Below are positions 24,606 to 35,517 of a stretch of 64,000 nt of DNA, one piece after another. The notes under the pieces are model-generated. The model did no database searches, was not told the origin of the DNA, and was given only the letters and a program-made list of their open reading frames with translations. How positions within the stretch are numbered: the stretch's first letter is position 1; every line of letters begins with the position of its first letter. The stretch is from Brachynemurus nebulosus (taxonomy: Eukaryota; Arthropoda; Insecta; Neuroptera; Myrmeleontidae). The position numbers and the translations under genes are program-made. The stretch spans positions 46,526,954 to 46,590,953 of the forward strand of contig JAPWDM010000005.1 of the NCBI GenBank assembly GCA_035578155.1. Reading direction: 5' to 3'.

Positions 24606-25274
24606 AACTAAAAAACTTAATGATGCAATAACTTATACATACATTCTTATGAAATGTACTGATTAAATGCTTAAAAACCATTAAAAAGTATTTTTATGAA
24701 AGAAAGTAATTATACTTAATGTTTAAATTTCTTATTTGCTCTTGATTTTGATTCACATTATGCATTTTAATGACCATTTTTTTTAAAAACCGCATAAAAT
24801 AATGGCACAAAAAAAACTGCCTAAAAAAAGGTTTAGCTGTATTTTATCTTGAGAGCGGTGTGGGTGATACCTTGTCTTAATACGTGTCTAGTAGGCATAT
24901 TAGGCACGTGAATTTTTACTGGGCTTTTATATACAGTGTAAATAATTTAAGGTCGGAAAAAAGTACAACTTTTTTTTTTAAACTTTTACATAATTATTTA
25001 ATATTTTTGAAAATAAATAACAAAATATTTTTAAAACTAATATTAGGGAAAAAATTTGTAAATATTTCGAATTAAACATAGAAATTATTATAATTCACCT
25101 CTAACTCTTCATGAATTCATTACAAGAGTTCCAATTAATGAAAAGAGTTAGTAGACTGGGACAAACAGCACACTGAATGGAATTTTTCTTGAAAATTCGA
25201 ATAAAAAACGAAAAAAATTATTGAAAATCAATCATGTCATTAAATTACCCCAAATTACAATTATTATAAAAAGA
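24606..25274. other. Intergenic stretch, 3' flank of GID8
   Basis: AT-rich. It includes the probable GID8 3' UTR on the minus strand and no recognisable gene. The short frame at 24884-25075 has no support. Confidence 0.5.
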
Positions 25275-25970
25275 TTATTTTGAATTTTCAATTGTTGCTG
25301 AACCCAAGTCAGACATTCGTGGATATTTGACCTTCTTCCGATCAAGTTTATCCTGCGCCCATAAAATTAATTTCAAAAGCGTCGATAATTTTGGTGATGT
25401 CGAATCCTGATTTTCCATTTTTAAAATGGCCGCGTTTAATTCACTGGCCACTTTCTGTCGATGCGCAGGTGATAACAAATCAGCAAATGGTGAATTTTCT
25501 GGTTGTGCAAATGCCAATAAGGCCAACGTTCGTTCCAATTCATGGAGAGCCCCAGGTTGTGATTGGCCTGTTTCGCTCAATTGCCACTGCGCGTAATGTA
25601 ACGCGCCTTCGATACGTCCCTCGCGGATTAATTCGATTAATTGAAGTTGCTGCAGATGAAAATACAGATATCGATCGTTATCTAAGAGTTCTGGATGTAA
25701 CTGATTCACTAGATTCATCGCCTCTTGTACACGTCCATTTTGTACCGCGTCTCGAATACGGATTCGATCATCAAGTGTATTTAAGTCGACGGATGGCGTT
25801 ACACCAGACTCCTGTTGAAATTTCTCCGCGGCTTCTTTGAAACCTTCTGTCACTAAATAGTTCATGATTAGTTTATTCATGTCGGATCTTTGTATATGGA
25901 TTCCCTCCAATCGATTCATCCATTCCTCTTTGGTTATTGGCTCTGTATTATGCTTTTCGGTATAACTCAT
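25275..25970 (-). CDS. Gid8: GID8 homolog, CTLH/GID E3 ligase subunit
   Basis: A single uninterrupted frame of 231 residues (human GID8 228). It begins MSYTEK like the human protein. The LisH motif is in [20 protein letters not shown] (about residues 31-50). CTLH follows (about 65-122; [36 protein letters not shown]). The CRA region has ERTLALLAF and [13 protein letters not shown], and the C-terminus keeps [14 protein letters not shown]8 scaffolds the CTLH complex, a RING E3 ubiquitin ligase, by linking the catalytic and substrate-receptor modules. The gene is intronless in its coding part. It is divergent from FAM32A; their 1.5-kb gap was enlarged by the element at 26391-27344. Confidence 0.96.
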   Translation of the reverse strand: MSYTEKHNTEPITKEEWMNRLEGIHIQRSDMNKLIMNYLVTEGFKEAAEKFQQESGVTPSVDLNTLDDRIRIRDAVQNGRVQEAMNLVNQLHPELLDNDRYLYFHLQQLQLIELIREGRIEGALHYAQWQLSETGQSQPGALHELERTLALLAFAQPENSPFADLLSPAHRQKVASELNAAILKMENQDSTSPKLSTLLKLILWAQDKLDRKKVKYPRMSDLGSATIENSK

Positions 25971-26390
25971 TTTGAAATTATTCGTTTAAAATATTTTACT
26001 CAAAAATAGCAATTACTTTCCTATAATATGTTTATCAAACAATGAAAACATGTCAAAACTTCTTTATGATGATGAGTTGACTTTAATTATGATAATTAGG
26101 TATGTTAAAACAATACAAATGTGTAAAAATTTCCTATTTGACACAATTTTGACGTAAGACGAACACTTTTTAGATTTTCGTTGACGTAAACATAAAGATA
26201 ATAAACTTAAAAGAAAAAATTTTCATTAAATCGAAGTAAATATGTTAGATAAAAGTAAAGTCTTTGTAAATTTATTTTATATTATTACTGAAATATTTTA
26301 TTATAAATTATTTATTTTTATAAATTTATTTTTAAGCAATCCTGAACTACCAATTCATATTAACCGCCATACGATGTAAAGATATACATA

Positions 26391-27344
26391 CCGTAGAGAG
26401 GAATCAATCGGGACAGAGGGGGGAATAGAGGCAAAATTAATAATACTATTTATGAACTTAATTTAAAAATACTAAACGTAAATGCGAACATAAATCTTAC
26501 TTAAATTATAGTAAAATCATTATTCTTTCGGGTAACAGTGGTGATTAAGTTTAAGTTGGATAAAAAATATTAAAAAATCAATTTGGATTGACATCTTCAA
26601 ACAGTGCTATTTTTTGTTTCTTAAAACCTTATAATTATAAAAACTATTTATTGTGGTACTCTTATGAATAAATTGTTGTTTAATCGAAATTTTAGTTATT
26701 TTGAAACATATCAAACTTTTAGTTGTTTTTATTTTTCTAAGAAGAAATAATGAGGACTTGATATTTGGGCTAAATTGGAGGTTAATAGGGACGGAAAAGG
26801 TGTGAATGGGAAGAGTATATAGGTTAATAGGGACGTTAATATCAAGTATAAAGGGACCAATGTGGGGTGATTAGGGACGAATGAAGGATGTATTGGAACA
26901 CAGAACAGAATAGAGAGTTCAAGATTATCAAATCATTCGATACTTTTATAAACACCTTCAGCATAAGATTTCTATACTTTATAAATTTTACTTTAGATTT
27001 TACGTTTATTTCTACAGAAAATCATGAAGAATTATTTCGTTTTTGAATGTATAAATATGAAAAATTCGAAATTATTTTATATTAGAATTTCAATTTTGGT
27101 CGAACCTACGGGTTGTCCCCATTCACCCTTTTATCGTCTCTTTTGACCCCAATATTTCATAGAGAAGAAATGACTTTTGTTATTTTTTCAAAAACCACCG
27201 ATATTTTTAAAATTTTTTGGATACTGTGATAAAATGACCATCCTCGCGTAAATTTTTAATACATTAACGATTAGGTACTCATAAAATAAATACAAAAAAA
27301 ATACTGTGTGGTCTGAATTCGTCCCTATTGAGTCTCATCTACGG
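26391..27344. mobile_element. TA-flanked TIR element with internal TAGGGACG motifs
   Basis: The left end CCGTAGAGAGGAATCAATCG and the right end (inverted) CCGTAGATGAGACTCAATAG are both followed by GGAC, and TA lies outside both. The end of the terminal repeat, AATAGGGACG, recurs inside at 26783-26793, 26825-26835 and 26870-26880. Variants are at 26850 and 27120-27150, the latter inverted. Length is 954 bp with no transposase. It lies between the divergent starts of GID8 and FAM32A and so may have displaced promoter elements. Confidence 0.75.
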
Positions 27345-27484
27345 TATTCATGGTTAAATGTCAAATTTCACTAGAGAAGATTATAGAACCGCTTTGGAGG
27401 CATTCTCTTTGTCCTCGTATTAACATTATTTGACATTTGATTCATAAAAAGATTAAATTATCAAATTTCGTGCAAAAAAAAGAA

Positions 27485-27826
27485 ATGGGTGAAGAAGACG
27501 ATCCATATGCAGTAGTTGCAAAAGGTCCATTAAAATTAAAAAATGACTCGGGCGTGAAGAAAAAGAAGAAGAAGAAGGAAAAGAAATTACTAGAACAAGT
27601 TTCGAAAGTTGTCGAAAGCGAGACAGAAAGTAAACAGAGTGAACCTGTAGTACTAAAAAAGACGAAGGCCGAATTGGCATTCTTAAAAATGCAAGAAAAA
27701 ATGAAAGCACAAAAAATTTTAGAGAAAGCTTCAATGACGCATAAACAACGGGTAGAGAAGTTCAATCAGCATTTGGACAGTTTAACGGAACATTTCGATA
27801 TACCAAAAGTTTCATGGACTAAATAA
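27485..27826 (+). CDS. FAM32A-like spliceosome protein
   Basis: A single exon of 113 residues (human FAM32A 112). It starts MGEEDDPYAVVAKGPLKLK; the KGPLKLK motif is conserved. A Lys-rich segment follows (KKKKKKKEKK), then KTKAELAFLKMQEK, then the invariant C-terminus THKQRVEKFNQHLDSLTEHF and DIPKVSWTK. In human C* and P spliceosomes this C-terminal tail reaches the active site and supports 3' splice-site docking and exon ligation. An upstream in-frame Met at 27437 would add 16 residues not found in the family, so 27485 is chosen. The 3' end is only 150 bp from the TMEM242 stop codon on the other strand. Confidence 0.95.
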   Translation: MGEEDDPYAVVAKGPLKLKNDSGVKKKKKKKEKKLLEQVSKVVESETESKQSEPVVLKKTKAELAFLKMQEKMKAQKILEKASMTHKQRVEKFNQHLDSLTEHFDIPKVSWTK

Positions 27827-27975
27827 GACAAACGAAATTTATATTTTAATTTTTTTTTTATTGTATAAAGAATATGTACAAAATCAGCTTATTTTAATTT
27901 TTATATTTATTTAGGACTATAGCCTATAATTACTAATAAATAAGGTAAATAAAAACTAATTTGTAGTCACAATTT

Positions 27976-28433
27976 CTAGTCTTTTGATTTACTCTTCCCA
28001 TAGTCTGTATTTAAATAATTTAACAGATCCGTTAAATTTTTAAACTCCGTTCGACTTGTTGGTGGATCAGTCTTTGTTAATCTTGGTAAAATTTCGCCCA
28101 TTTTTTGTCGAAAATCTTTCAACTAAAAAAAAAAAAATTAGATTAAATTCAAAAGCTTTCAGCAGTGCAATAAAATATTACATCTTTCGCGCCAGAAAGC
28201 TTCCAAATTGAATAAAATAATAATCCACAACCACCAAATGCAAATACTGTGCCCCAACCGAGGGCTCGTAATGCTAAATTGGCCCCTGTATCGGCCATTT
28301 CAATCGATCCTACCATTCCCCGACTAAAATGTTTAGGATCTTGTCGTTTAACGTAGGCTAAAGTTGTACCGAAACCAGCAATTGCTGAAAAGCCAGCAAC
28401 TGATGCTAGAAATATCCCAGCTAAAAAGTACAT
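27976..28433 (-). CDS. TMEM242 homolog, mitochondrial complex assembly factor
   Basis: Two coding exons on the minus strand, 28433-28182 and 28122-27976, join in phase 0 to give 132 residues (human TMEM242 141). There are two transmembrane helices: GIFLASVAGFSAIAGFGTTL near the N-terminus, and ALGWGTVFAFGGCGLLFYSI after the family signature ANLALRALGWG. The second exon holds DFRQKMGEILPRL, matching the human matrix-side tail. The human N-terminal extension is absent, and an in-frame stop lies 21 bp upstream of the chosen ATG. TMEM242 works with TMEM70 in assembling the ATP synthase c-ring and complex I in the inner mitochondrial membrane. The gene is convergent with FAM32A, and the 3' UTRs probably overlap. 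Confidence 0.92.
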
Positions 28434-28833
28434 TTTAAAATTAGGTTTAATTCAGGTTTTTGTGCATGATTTTAATTGTTTGCCTTTAATTCTGAATTTT
28501 TTATTGTCATCTGTCATGATAGCTGTATTCTTGTCGCCTATTTCATCCATAATTTCTTAAATTACGATTCCGTTATCACAATTTGACATTTCAAAGAATT
28601 TAAAAGGTTTCAAGCACATGTCGCATGTAATATGGTTCAAGTCTCAGCTGAAAAAGCAATAAAACAGTGGTACTAAAACGTTCCAACTATTCTTTTTCTA
28701 AATAAAATTTTGATTTTTTTTCAGTCTATGTAATGTGTGTTTTAATTTTTTTTAAAAATCGATCCATTACCTCTACATCCGAATCTACCTCTTTGCAATA
28801 TATTCGTTCGTATTAAACCAATTGTGTATGCAT

Positions 28834-29108
28834 CAGGGGCGCAACAACTGCAAATCTGCAGGGGGGCCCAACAAAAATTTTAATAATCAAATTTTTTGAT
28901 AATGCAATTTTCCGATAACACTGGAAAATGTTATCGAAAATGCCGTCTCCGAAAATTCGATTTTAAAACAAAATATATCTGTAGATTATTAAAAATTTTA
29001 CTTTTTAATATAAATAAAATAAAGGAAAATTTACATAATTTTATGAGGGGTCCACGTAATTTTAGGGGGGAGGGTCGGACCCCTTGGACCCCGGTTGATG
29101 CGCCCCTG
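28834..29108. mobile_element. hAT-like MITE with 8-bp target duplication
   Basis: The ends are CAGGGGCGCAACAAC and GTTGATGCGCCCCTG. The flanks are GTATGCAT (28826-28833) and GTATACAT (29109-29116), an 8-bp duplication with one mismatch. GC-rich subterminal blocks (GGGGGGCCC, GGACCCCTTGGACCCC) surround an AT-rich middle. The open frames across it on both strands are not genes. Confidence 0.85.
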
Positions 29109-29230
29109 GTATACATAATATACATATACATATTTTTTAATAAACAAAATACATAATAATAATTTTTATTCATTTTTTTAGTTGAAAAAATAACTTACTC
29201 GTACTCGTCCCCTAAGTTTATTTTTGTTGG

Positions 29231-29545
29231 CACGGATGCTTAAGAATCCTCGGCTCTCAGCCTCGGATTCTCAAAGTGCATCCGAGACTACAAAAATAAT
29301 ACTTACGATTCTTTATGCTTACGATTCTCGGTAAGTAAGTAATGTATACTATTTGTTAATTGTTATATAATACATATCTCTCAATGTAATATCTTTAGTA
29401 AAACCATACTATATTTTTTATTACTCATGCGGGAGAAGTACTAACTTGGCGCACATATTTCTGTACGCAAAATGGCTGTTTGCCAACTGTACTCTTCCCG
29501 CATACTTTTTTGCGTGTGGAAAGTAACTTTCCACACGCAAATTGA
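29231..29545. repeat. Cluster of short hairpins and ACACGCAAA repeats
   Basis: There are three hairpins in a row. The first is CGGATGC..GAATCC with its inverse (about 29231-29285). The second is ATGCGGGAGAAGTACT against AGTACT-like CTTCCCGCAT (29427-29505). The third is a near-perfect palindrome TTTGCGTGTGGAAAGT/ACTTTCCACACGCAAA (29509-29540). ACACGCAAA then recurs at about 29553 and 29573. The function is unknown. Confidence 0.65.
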
Positions 29546-29773
29546 CAATAAAACACGCAAAATTTAATCAAAACACGCAAAGCCGCCTCTTAATTTTTCA
29601 TTTAATAAATATTTCATAATTATTTCTATAGAAACCACCAACAAAGTAATTTAAACGATAATTAATTCAGAAAAAAAAGACGAACACTCAAAAATATTAT
29701 TTTAAAAAGTAATATAAATGTCAAAAATAATGATAATAATAGAAAAAAGTATGTGAAATTCGTAATAAAAAAT

Positions 29774-29902
29774 AGTATGTGCAACTCGTGCGGGATTGTC
29801 GATTGCCCTACTCAAGCGAATGAGCGCACTCACTACGTTCGTGCGCTCAACTTCGCTTTCGTGGGCAATCGACAATTTCCCGCACTTATTGCACAATATA
29901 CT
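29774..29902. repeat. Palindromic element, 129 bp
   Basis: AGTATGTGCAA..GTGCGGGATTGTCGATTGCCC is mirrored by GGGCAATCGACAATTTCCCGCAC..TTGCACAATATACT. The loop contains a second palindrome (GAGCGCACTCACTACGTTCGTGCGCTC). It is MITE-like and the ends are not flanked by a clear duplication. Confidence 0.7.
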
Positions 29903-30297
29903 ATTATTGTTCAAATTATATAATTTTTTCAAATTACATCACTTTTTAATAAGTTAGTCTATCATTGTTCTACTTTTGCTTGTTTGTCTTCTAGCATTTG
30001 TTTTGTTGAGATATTTTGTCCATATACTTATCTGCTGGTTTCTTATTGCTTTGTATTTTCTATAAATATGTATGTTTCTCCCAATACATGTTTTAATATT
30101 CGCTGACAATTACAATCTGTACGATTTGAAGCTTATTCCCTTTTTAATAAATATTGATGTGCTATCTTAGAATTAACTTTTTTAGCTCTTTTTTATGTAA
30201 ATCCTACTTTACATAAAAAGTAGGATTTAAAAAAGGTATGATCTGATAAATTTATTTTAAAATTCCCGCCAAATTTTAACTTAATTCTAATGGCTTT

Positions 30298-30592
30298 CAC
30301 ACAATGAATGAAATAAGAAAATAAGAGATAATGGGTGTTCGCCAACGAGTTACATTGAATGAAACTTTAACTTAACTGCTCATAAGTCATAGGTACATGT
30401 AGGTATTTTTGTACATCCAAATTCATGAAATCACAACGTTCGTGATGACTTTTTTAGTCACTTAGTGACAAATAAAAATCACGATTTTTGATGTACAAGG
30501 TACCTACATATACCTATGAGCAGTAAGTTAAAGTTTCATTCAACGTCACTCGATGGCGAACACCCATTATCTCTTATTTCATTCATTGTGTG
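30298..30592. mobile_element. Palindromic MITE, 295 bp
   Basis: CACACAATGAATGAAAT at the left is inverted as ATTTCATTCATTGTGTG at the right. The pairing continues through AAGAGATAATGGGTGTTCG, AAACTTTAACTTA and CATAGGTAC. The two arms span almost the whole element. No clear target duplication or coding content was found. Confidence 0.8.
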
Positions 30593-31446
30593 GAACCATA
30601 AGATCCTGAATATTATATATAATTATAATACGGACCTTTACTTTGATTCATTAGCAATTTAAATTAATATGTAGTTCCATTTTGGATCTTTGCATATTAC
30701 ATAATCAAAATCCAACAAATGGGATAAGATTTTTTGAAAATCAAATTATAACATATTTAGATACTCTGGTAGAATTGAAAAATATATAATGCACATGATG
30801 CACATTGAAGAAATGTAAATTATATAATTTATATTGTAAAATTTCGAATTTTTTGTGTATTTTAAAAATATTTATTTTGAAATTGTTTAGTTTCATCCTA
30901 ATTTAAGTACTTACTTTACTAAATAAAAGACATACTTTTAGTAATTTTAAATATTATACGTATTAGTAGGTGCGAATGTAAACATACAATTCTTGATTTT
31001 ATTTTCTTATTTATTCATCAAGTACATGCATGTGTAATAGTGTAATGTAATGTGTATTCTTGTATGTGCATTCCCAGTTTATACAATGAAATATGTAAAA
31101 AAAATAAACTCATTGCAAAAGCTAAAATAATGCTGTAAATGTAATTAAAATGTTAAATATTGTTTCTATATTAGGTTTTCATATATATTTAGGTGTGAAA
31201 ATAAAACTTAAATGAATTTAACGTTAAATATTTAGTGTTTAATAATGACGTTTAACTCGTTATTGTGTAGTTTTAATATTGAATGATAATTAGTTCCCAT
31301 TGTAGTGTTTTCCCAACGCGAAAAAAATTCAAGAGTTGAGATTCAAATTAATTACATCACTTACAACGTCAACGTGATTATTTATCAGTAAGTAATGAGT
31401 ATAAGTGACTTAAGTAGATAAAAATGATCTTTTCTTGTGGTAACTT
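30593..31446. other. Intergenic/5' flank of the DHHC palmitoyltransferase gene
   Basis: AT-rich, with no TATA box or other gene that I can support. The transcript start of the downstream gene should lie here or be on an upstream non-coding exon. Confidence 0.45.
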
Positions 31447-34400
31447 ATGGTGTATATTATGCAGTTTCGTGACAAATACAATTCCGTACATGATAATGAA
31501 GAGGAAATAATAATTTTGGATCGAAACAAGACAAAACGTGGAAATTGTACGATTATGGCCGGATCTGGAGCAAGTAATCGAACTGTCACACGTAAATGGG
31601 AAGTGTTTGCTGGAAGGAATACATTCTTTTGTGATGGTCGTCTCATGACAGCCCCACATACGGGCGTTTTTTATCTGACTGTCTCCTTAATTACAGTTAC
31701 TAGTGCTCTATTTTTCATTTTTGAGTAAGTTTGAATATTTTTGAAATAAATTTTTGAACTATTTCTTCAATGTAAACATTTTTAAAAATTGTAGCTGCCC
31801 TTATTTGACTGTTCGAATATCGCCACTAATACCGATAATTGGTGGCATTCTGTTTTTCTTCACGATGTCCGCCTTGTTGCGAACGTCATTCACAGATCCA
31901 GGTATTATACCGCGAGCCACTCCGGATGAAGCTGCATATATAGAAAAACAAATAGGTATGATCACAGTCGGATTAGTCCATATCAAATCAACCAATAAAA
32001 ACATTATTTTAAACATCAATGTTCTTAAAATGCATCATATTTGGTGAATATTTTCTTCAAATCAATGTGGCCAAAAATACCAAGTTATATATTTTTTTGA
32101 ACATTCGTATTTGAGTTATAACAATTTTCAAAATCCAAAAACCGTAATTTTTAAGAACGCTTTGAAATATTTAAACACATATAGCTCAAAAACTATTTGC
32201 CCTAGAAAGTTGAAACTGGTACCATTAATTTCAGAACTAAAAGGGCTTTGCAATAATGCAATTCAAATTTAACCCTTTCTCCACAATAAAAATAACTGAT
32301 TTTTATAAAAAATCCAAAAACGGAATTTTTAATTTTTTTTGAAAAAAAAAAAAAAAAAAATTATACCCAACATCTTAAGTAAGTTGTATACAAACTACAA
32401 AGTTTCATGGTGGTATTCTAATGGTGTCACACTGAAATAATTTTAATTCTGAATTAAGACGTGCGGAAATCTGGTACATTTAGTACAATACATGTTACTA
32501 ACAAGTAAAGATCCCAAGGCCGGACCTATCGATTTTGATGAAATTTGAATAAGTTGTAGAACACTAAAAAATAAGCGACACGTATTTTTTTTTTATTTGC
32601 GGAAAAACGGTTTGAAAGGGTGAAATCCCTCTTCAAAAATAGGGGTAAACATTTAATTTTTCAAATATCTCGAAAACGGTAAGAGATAGAAGAGATAGAG
32701 TGAAAGTTTAAATTGACAATATTGCTCTTTTTTAAAGAGCTATCTATTGATATGCAATTTATTCAAATTGCACAAACAGGGGTAGTTAGGGGTTAATTTT
32801 GCAAAAAGGGGGTAAAAAATAAAATATATTAAATTTTGTTTGCAGAATTCAAATATACATAAAAAAATCTAATCAACTTGTTTTTGCTCAATTTTCTAAT
32901 ATTAAGTCTAGGAGTAGTTAACCAGGGGGTAACTGTGTCGGCATAATCGTACTATTTGAGTTATTTAAAACTTCTTTTTTTTTTGGAAAATAGTTATAGG
33001 GTTGGGCGGGGAAAAAAAGACAAAATCAAATCTTTTCATTTTTCATGTAGAAAATATTTGAATTTTTGGACAAAAAAAATTACTGTATGATGTTTTGTAT
33101 TTTAAGATTTTGCTTGTTTTTTCACTCAAGCTAATGGCATAAATCTATAAAAAAATAAAAACCTTGTCTTTTTTTACCCGCCAAATGGGGTAAAAAAAAA
33201 AAGACAGTGGAGGGTAAATAAAAGACAGACCTCTAACTAATAGGATACTGCAAGTACATGATTGGAAGGGTAAAAAATAGACAGCTTGGGTAATTAACAG
33301 TACAACACTTTTTATTTCACAACTCTATCTCTACTACAAAATTTTTTATAGATATATTTAAATTTTACGTATTTTACCAAAAACTTTAGCTAAGATTAAG
33401 CAGTAAGAAAAGTCAGAAAAAGTTAACTGATGCAAAAACTTGACTCAAAGGAAATTTCTTTGGACTTTAAATATTAAAATAATTTTTATTTCACAAACGT
33501 ACAACTAACACAAAATTTATTGTAGCTCATTAAAAAACCAAATATGTTAATTTGAGGCTGTCTTTTTTTTACACCACTTTACATAAAGTAAAAAAATAAA
33601 TCAAAATAATCTATGAATGAATTAAAAATACTAAATGTGTGCAGTAAAGCATAGTTATACATTATAAAAACATAAATAAATTTTAATGGGTCAAAAATAC
33701 AAATTTTCAAATGAGCTGAAATTTATATCCATGAAAACCGTCTGCTCACTAACAAAAAAATTGTTTTATTGAAGAATCAATATTTTTTTAATCCATAAAA
33801 TATACATAAACATGCCATTATCTAGTTTTAAAATGAAAATCCTTGTCAATAATTTTTCATTTTTCTAAATGTTAACCCCTTGTTTTGTCTTTTTTTTTAC
33901 CCCACTTTTTTCTTTTTTTTAACATATAAAAAAAAAAAACGCCGTGAGCAGCGGGGCCCCATCACGGTAGTCGAATTTTCCCCTTCATCTTCGGTATTGA
34001 ATGTCTACAAGCGAAATGTGATTGAAAGTCTACAACCGAATTGTCATTTTGTTGGTTTCAAAACTGGTGATGAGTGTTCGGCTGATCGAGGCTTTAAAAA
34101 AAGGTTTTAAGTATTTAAGGGCTGTATCTCAGTAAATTTCAATTTTGTGCCGAAAACAGGTAGCAGAAAAAAAGCCAACACAATTCGTACGAGGACATTC
34201 CTGCCCATGTTTATCCGCTAATTGCCTTTATGTTTTAGTTTTAAAAATTAAAAAAGGACCTTAAATAGTAAACTGGAAGGCCTTTATAAAGATATTTTTT
34301 CTTTCCAAAAAAATCCAAAATTTCTATTTTATAAATACTAAAAATCCAAAATTCCTAATTTATAAATAAACAGTGACTTTAATAACATTTTTAAATTACT

Positions 34401-35448
34401 TAATATGTATGTATTTCATTTGTCATAAAAGTAAGTTCACTTTTTTTTAAATTTTTTAAAATTACTATTCGCCTACTTGTATTTAGAATAAACATAATGC
34501 TTTTAAAACACATTTAACAATAGCATTCAATTCCGATGTAAAAATGGGAGAAGTGGGGGGAAAAGTGATGCGGACTCCCTACAAGGTACTAGCTGGATAC
34601 TAACTGAATACACGTACAAAATTTCAGCCCTCTAGGTTTCCTTATGGAGTCTCTAGACGTGTTAGAAAACAAGCAAAAAAATTAAGGAAATATTGGCGTA
34701 AAAATCGTGGGGGTAAGGGTTAAAAGTTGAAACCTCCAAAAAACAGTGTCTGGCTATTAGCTTAACCTGTACACCAAATTTCAGCCCTCTAGGTTTATTT
34801 GGGGAGATTTTGACCCGAACGAAACTGTTAAAAAACAAGAAAAATCATGTTCTTTTGGGTATAAAAATGGTGGGGGTAGGGGTTAAAAGTCGAGACCCCC
34901 AAAAGGCACCCCCTTGATACTAACTCAATCCGAATACAAAATTTCAGCCCTCTAGGTTTATTCGGGTGACCTGTGCGAGTGGTACAAACTTCGAAAACGT
35001 CGAAAATGCATGAAATTGTAGCTTAAAAATGAGGGGGGTGGGGGTAAAATATTAAAACCTCCAAAAAGCACAACCTAGGTACGAACTTTATCAACACACC
35101 AAATTTCAACCCTCTACGTTAATTCTGGGGGGCTGGGGGCCTGTTAGATCCAGCGAAAATCGTTTTTCCCCCCTCTACTCCCACCATATCATCCTAGGAA
35201 GCTGAATTTTGGATATGTTGTAGATAATTGACCGAAACATTATTTAAAACCGGTTTGGAAAAGTTTTATTGCTTTTCCGCCCCCCACCACCCCCTTAAAG
35301 GTCGGGTCAGAAAAAAAATTTGCCAAAAATTTGCCCAAAATTTGACCCCACTTTGATAGTATGAGGTGCCTCGAAAATGAGCCCCATTTACCAAATTTCA
35401 TCTCTTAACTTCCATAGGGGGGCCCTACACAAATTAAAAGGTGGCGGG

Positions 35449-35517
<69 letters not shown>

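Noticed and set aside
27437..27484. Upstream start for FAM32A
   Set aside because: It would add 16 residues absent from the family. The Met at 27485 lines up with the conserved N-terminus.
29231..30592. CRISPR-like array
   Set aside because: The repeats are unequal hairpins without regular spacing or a consistent unit. The organism is a eukaryote.
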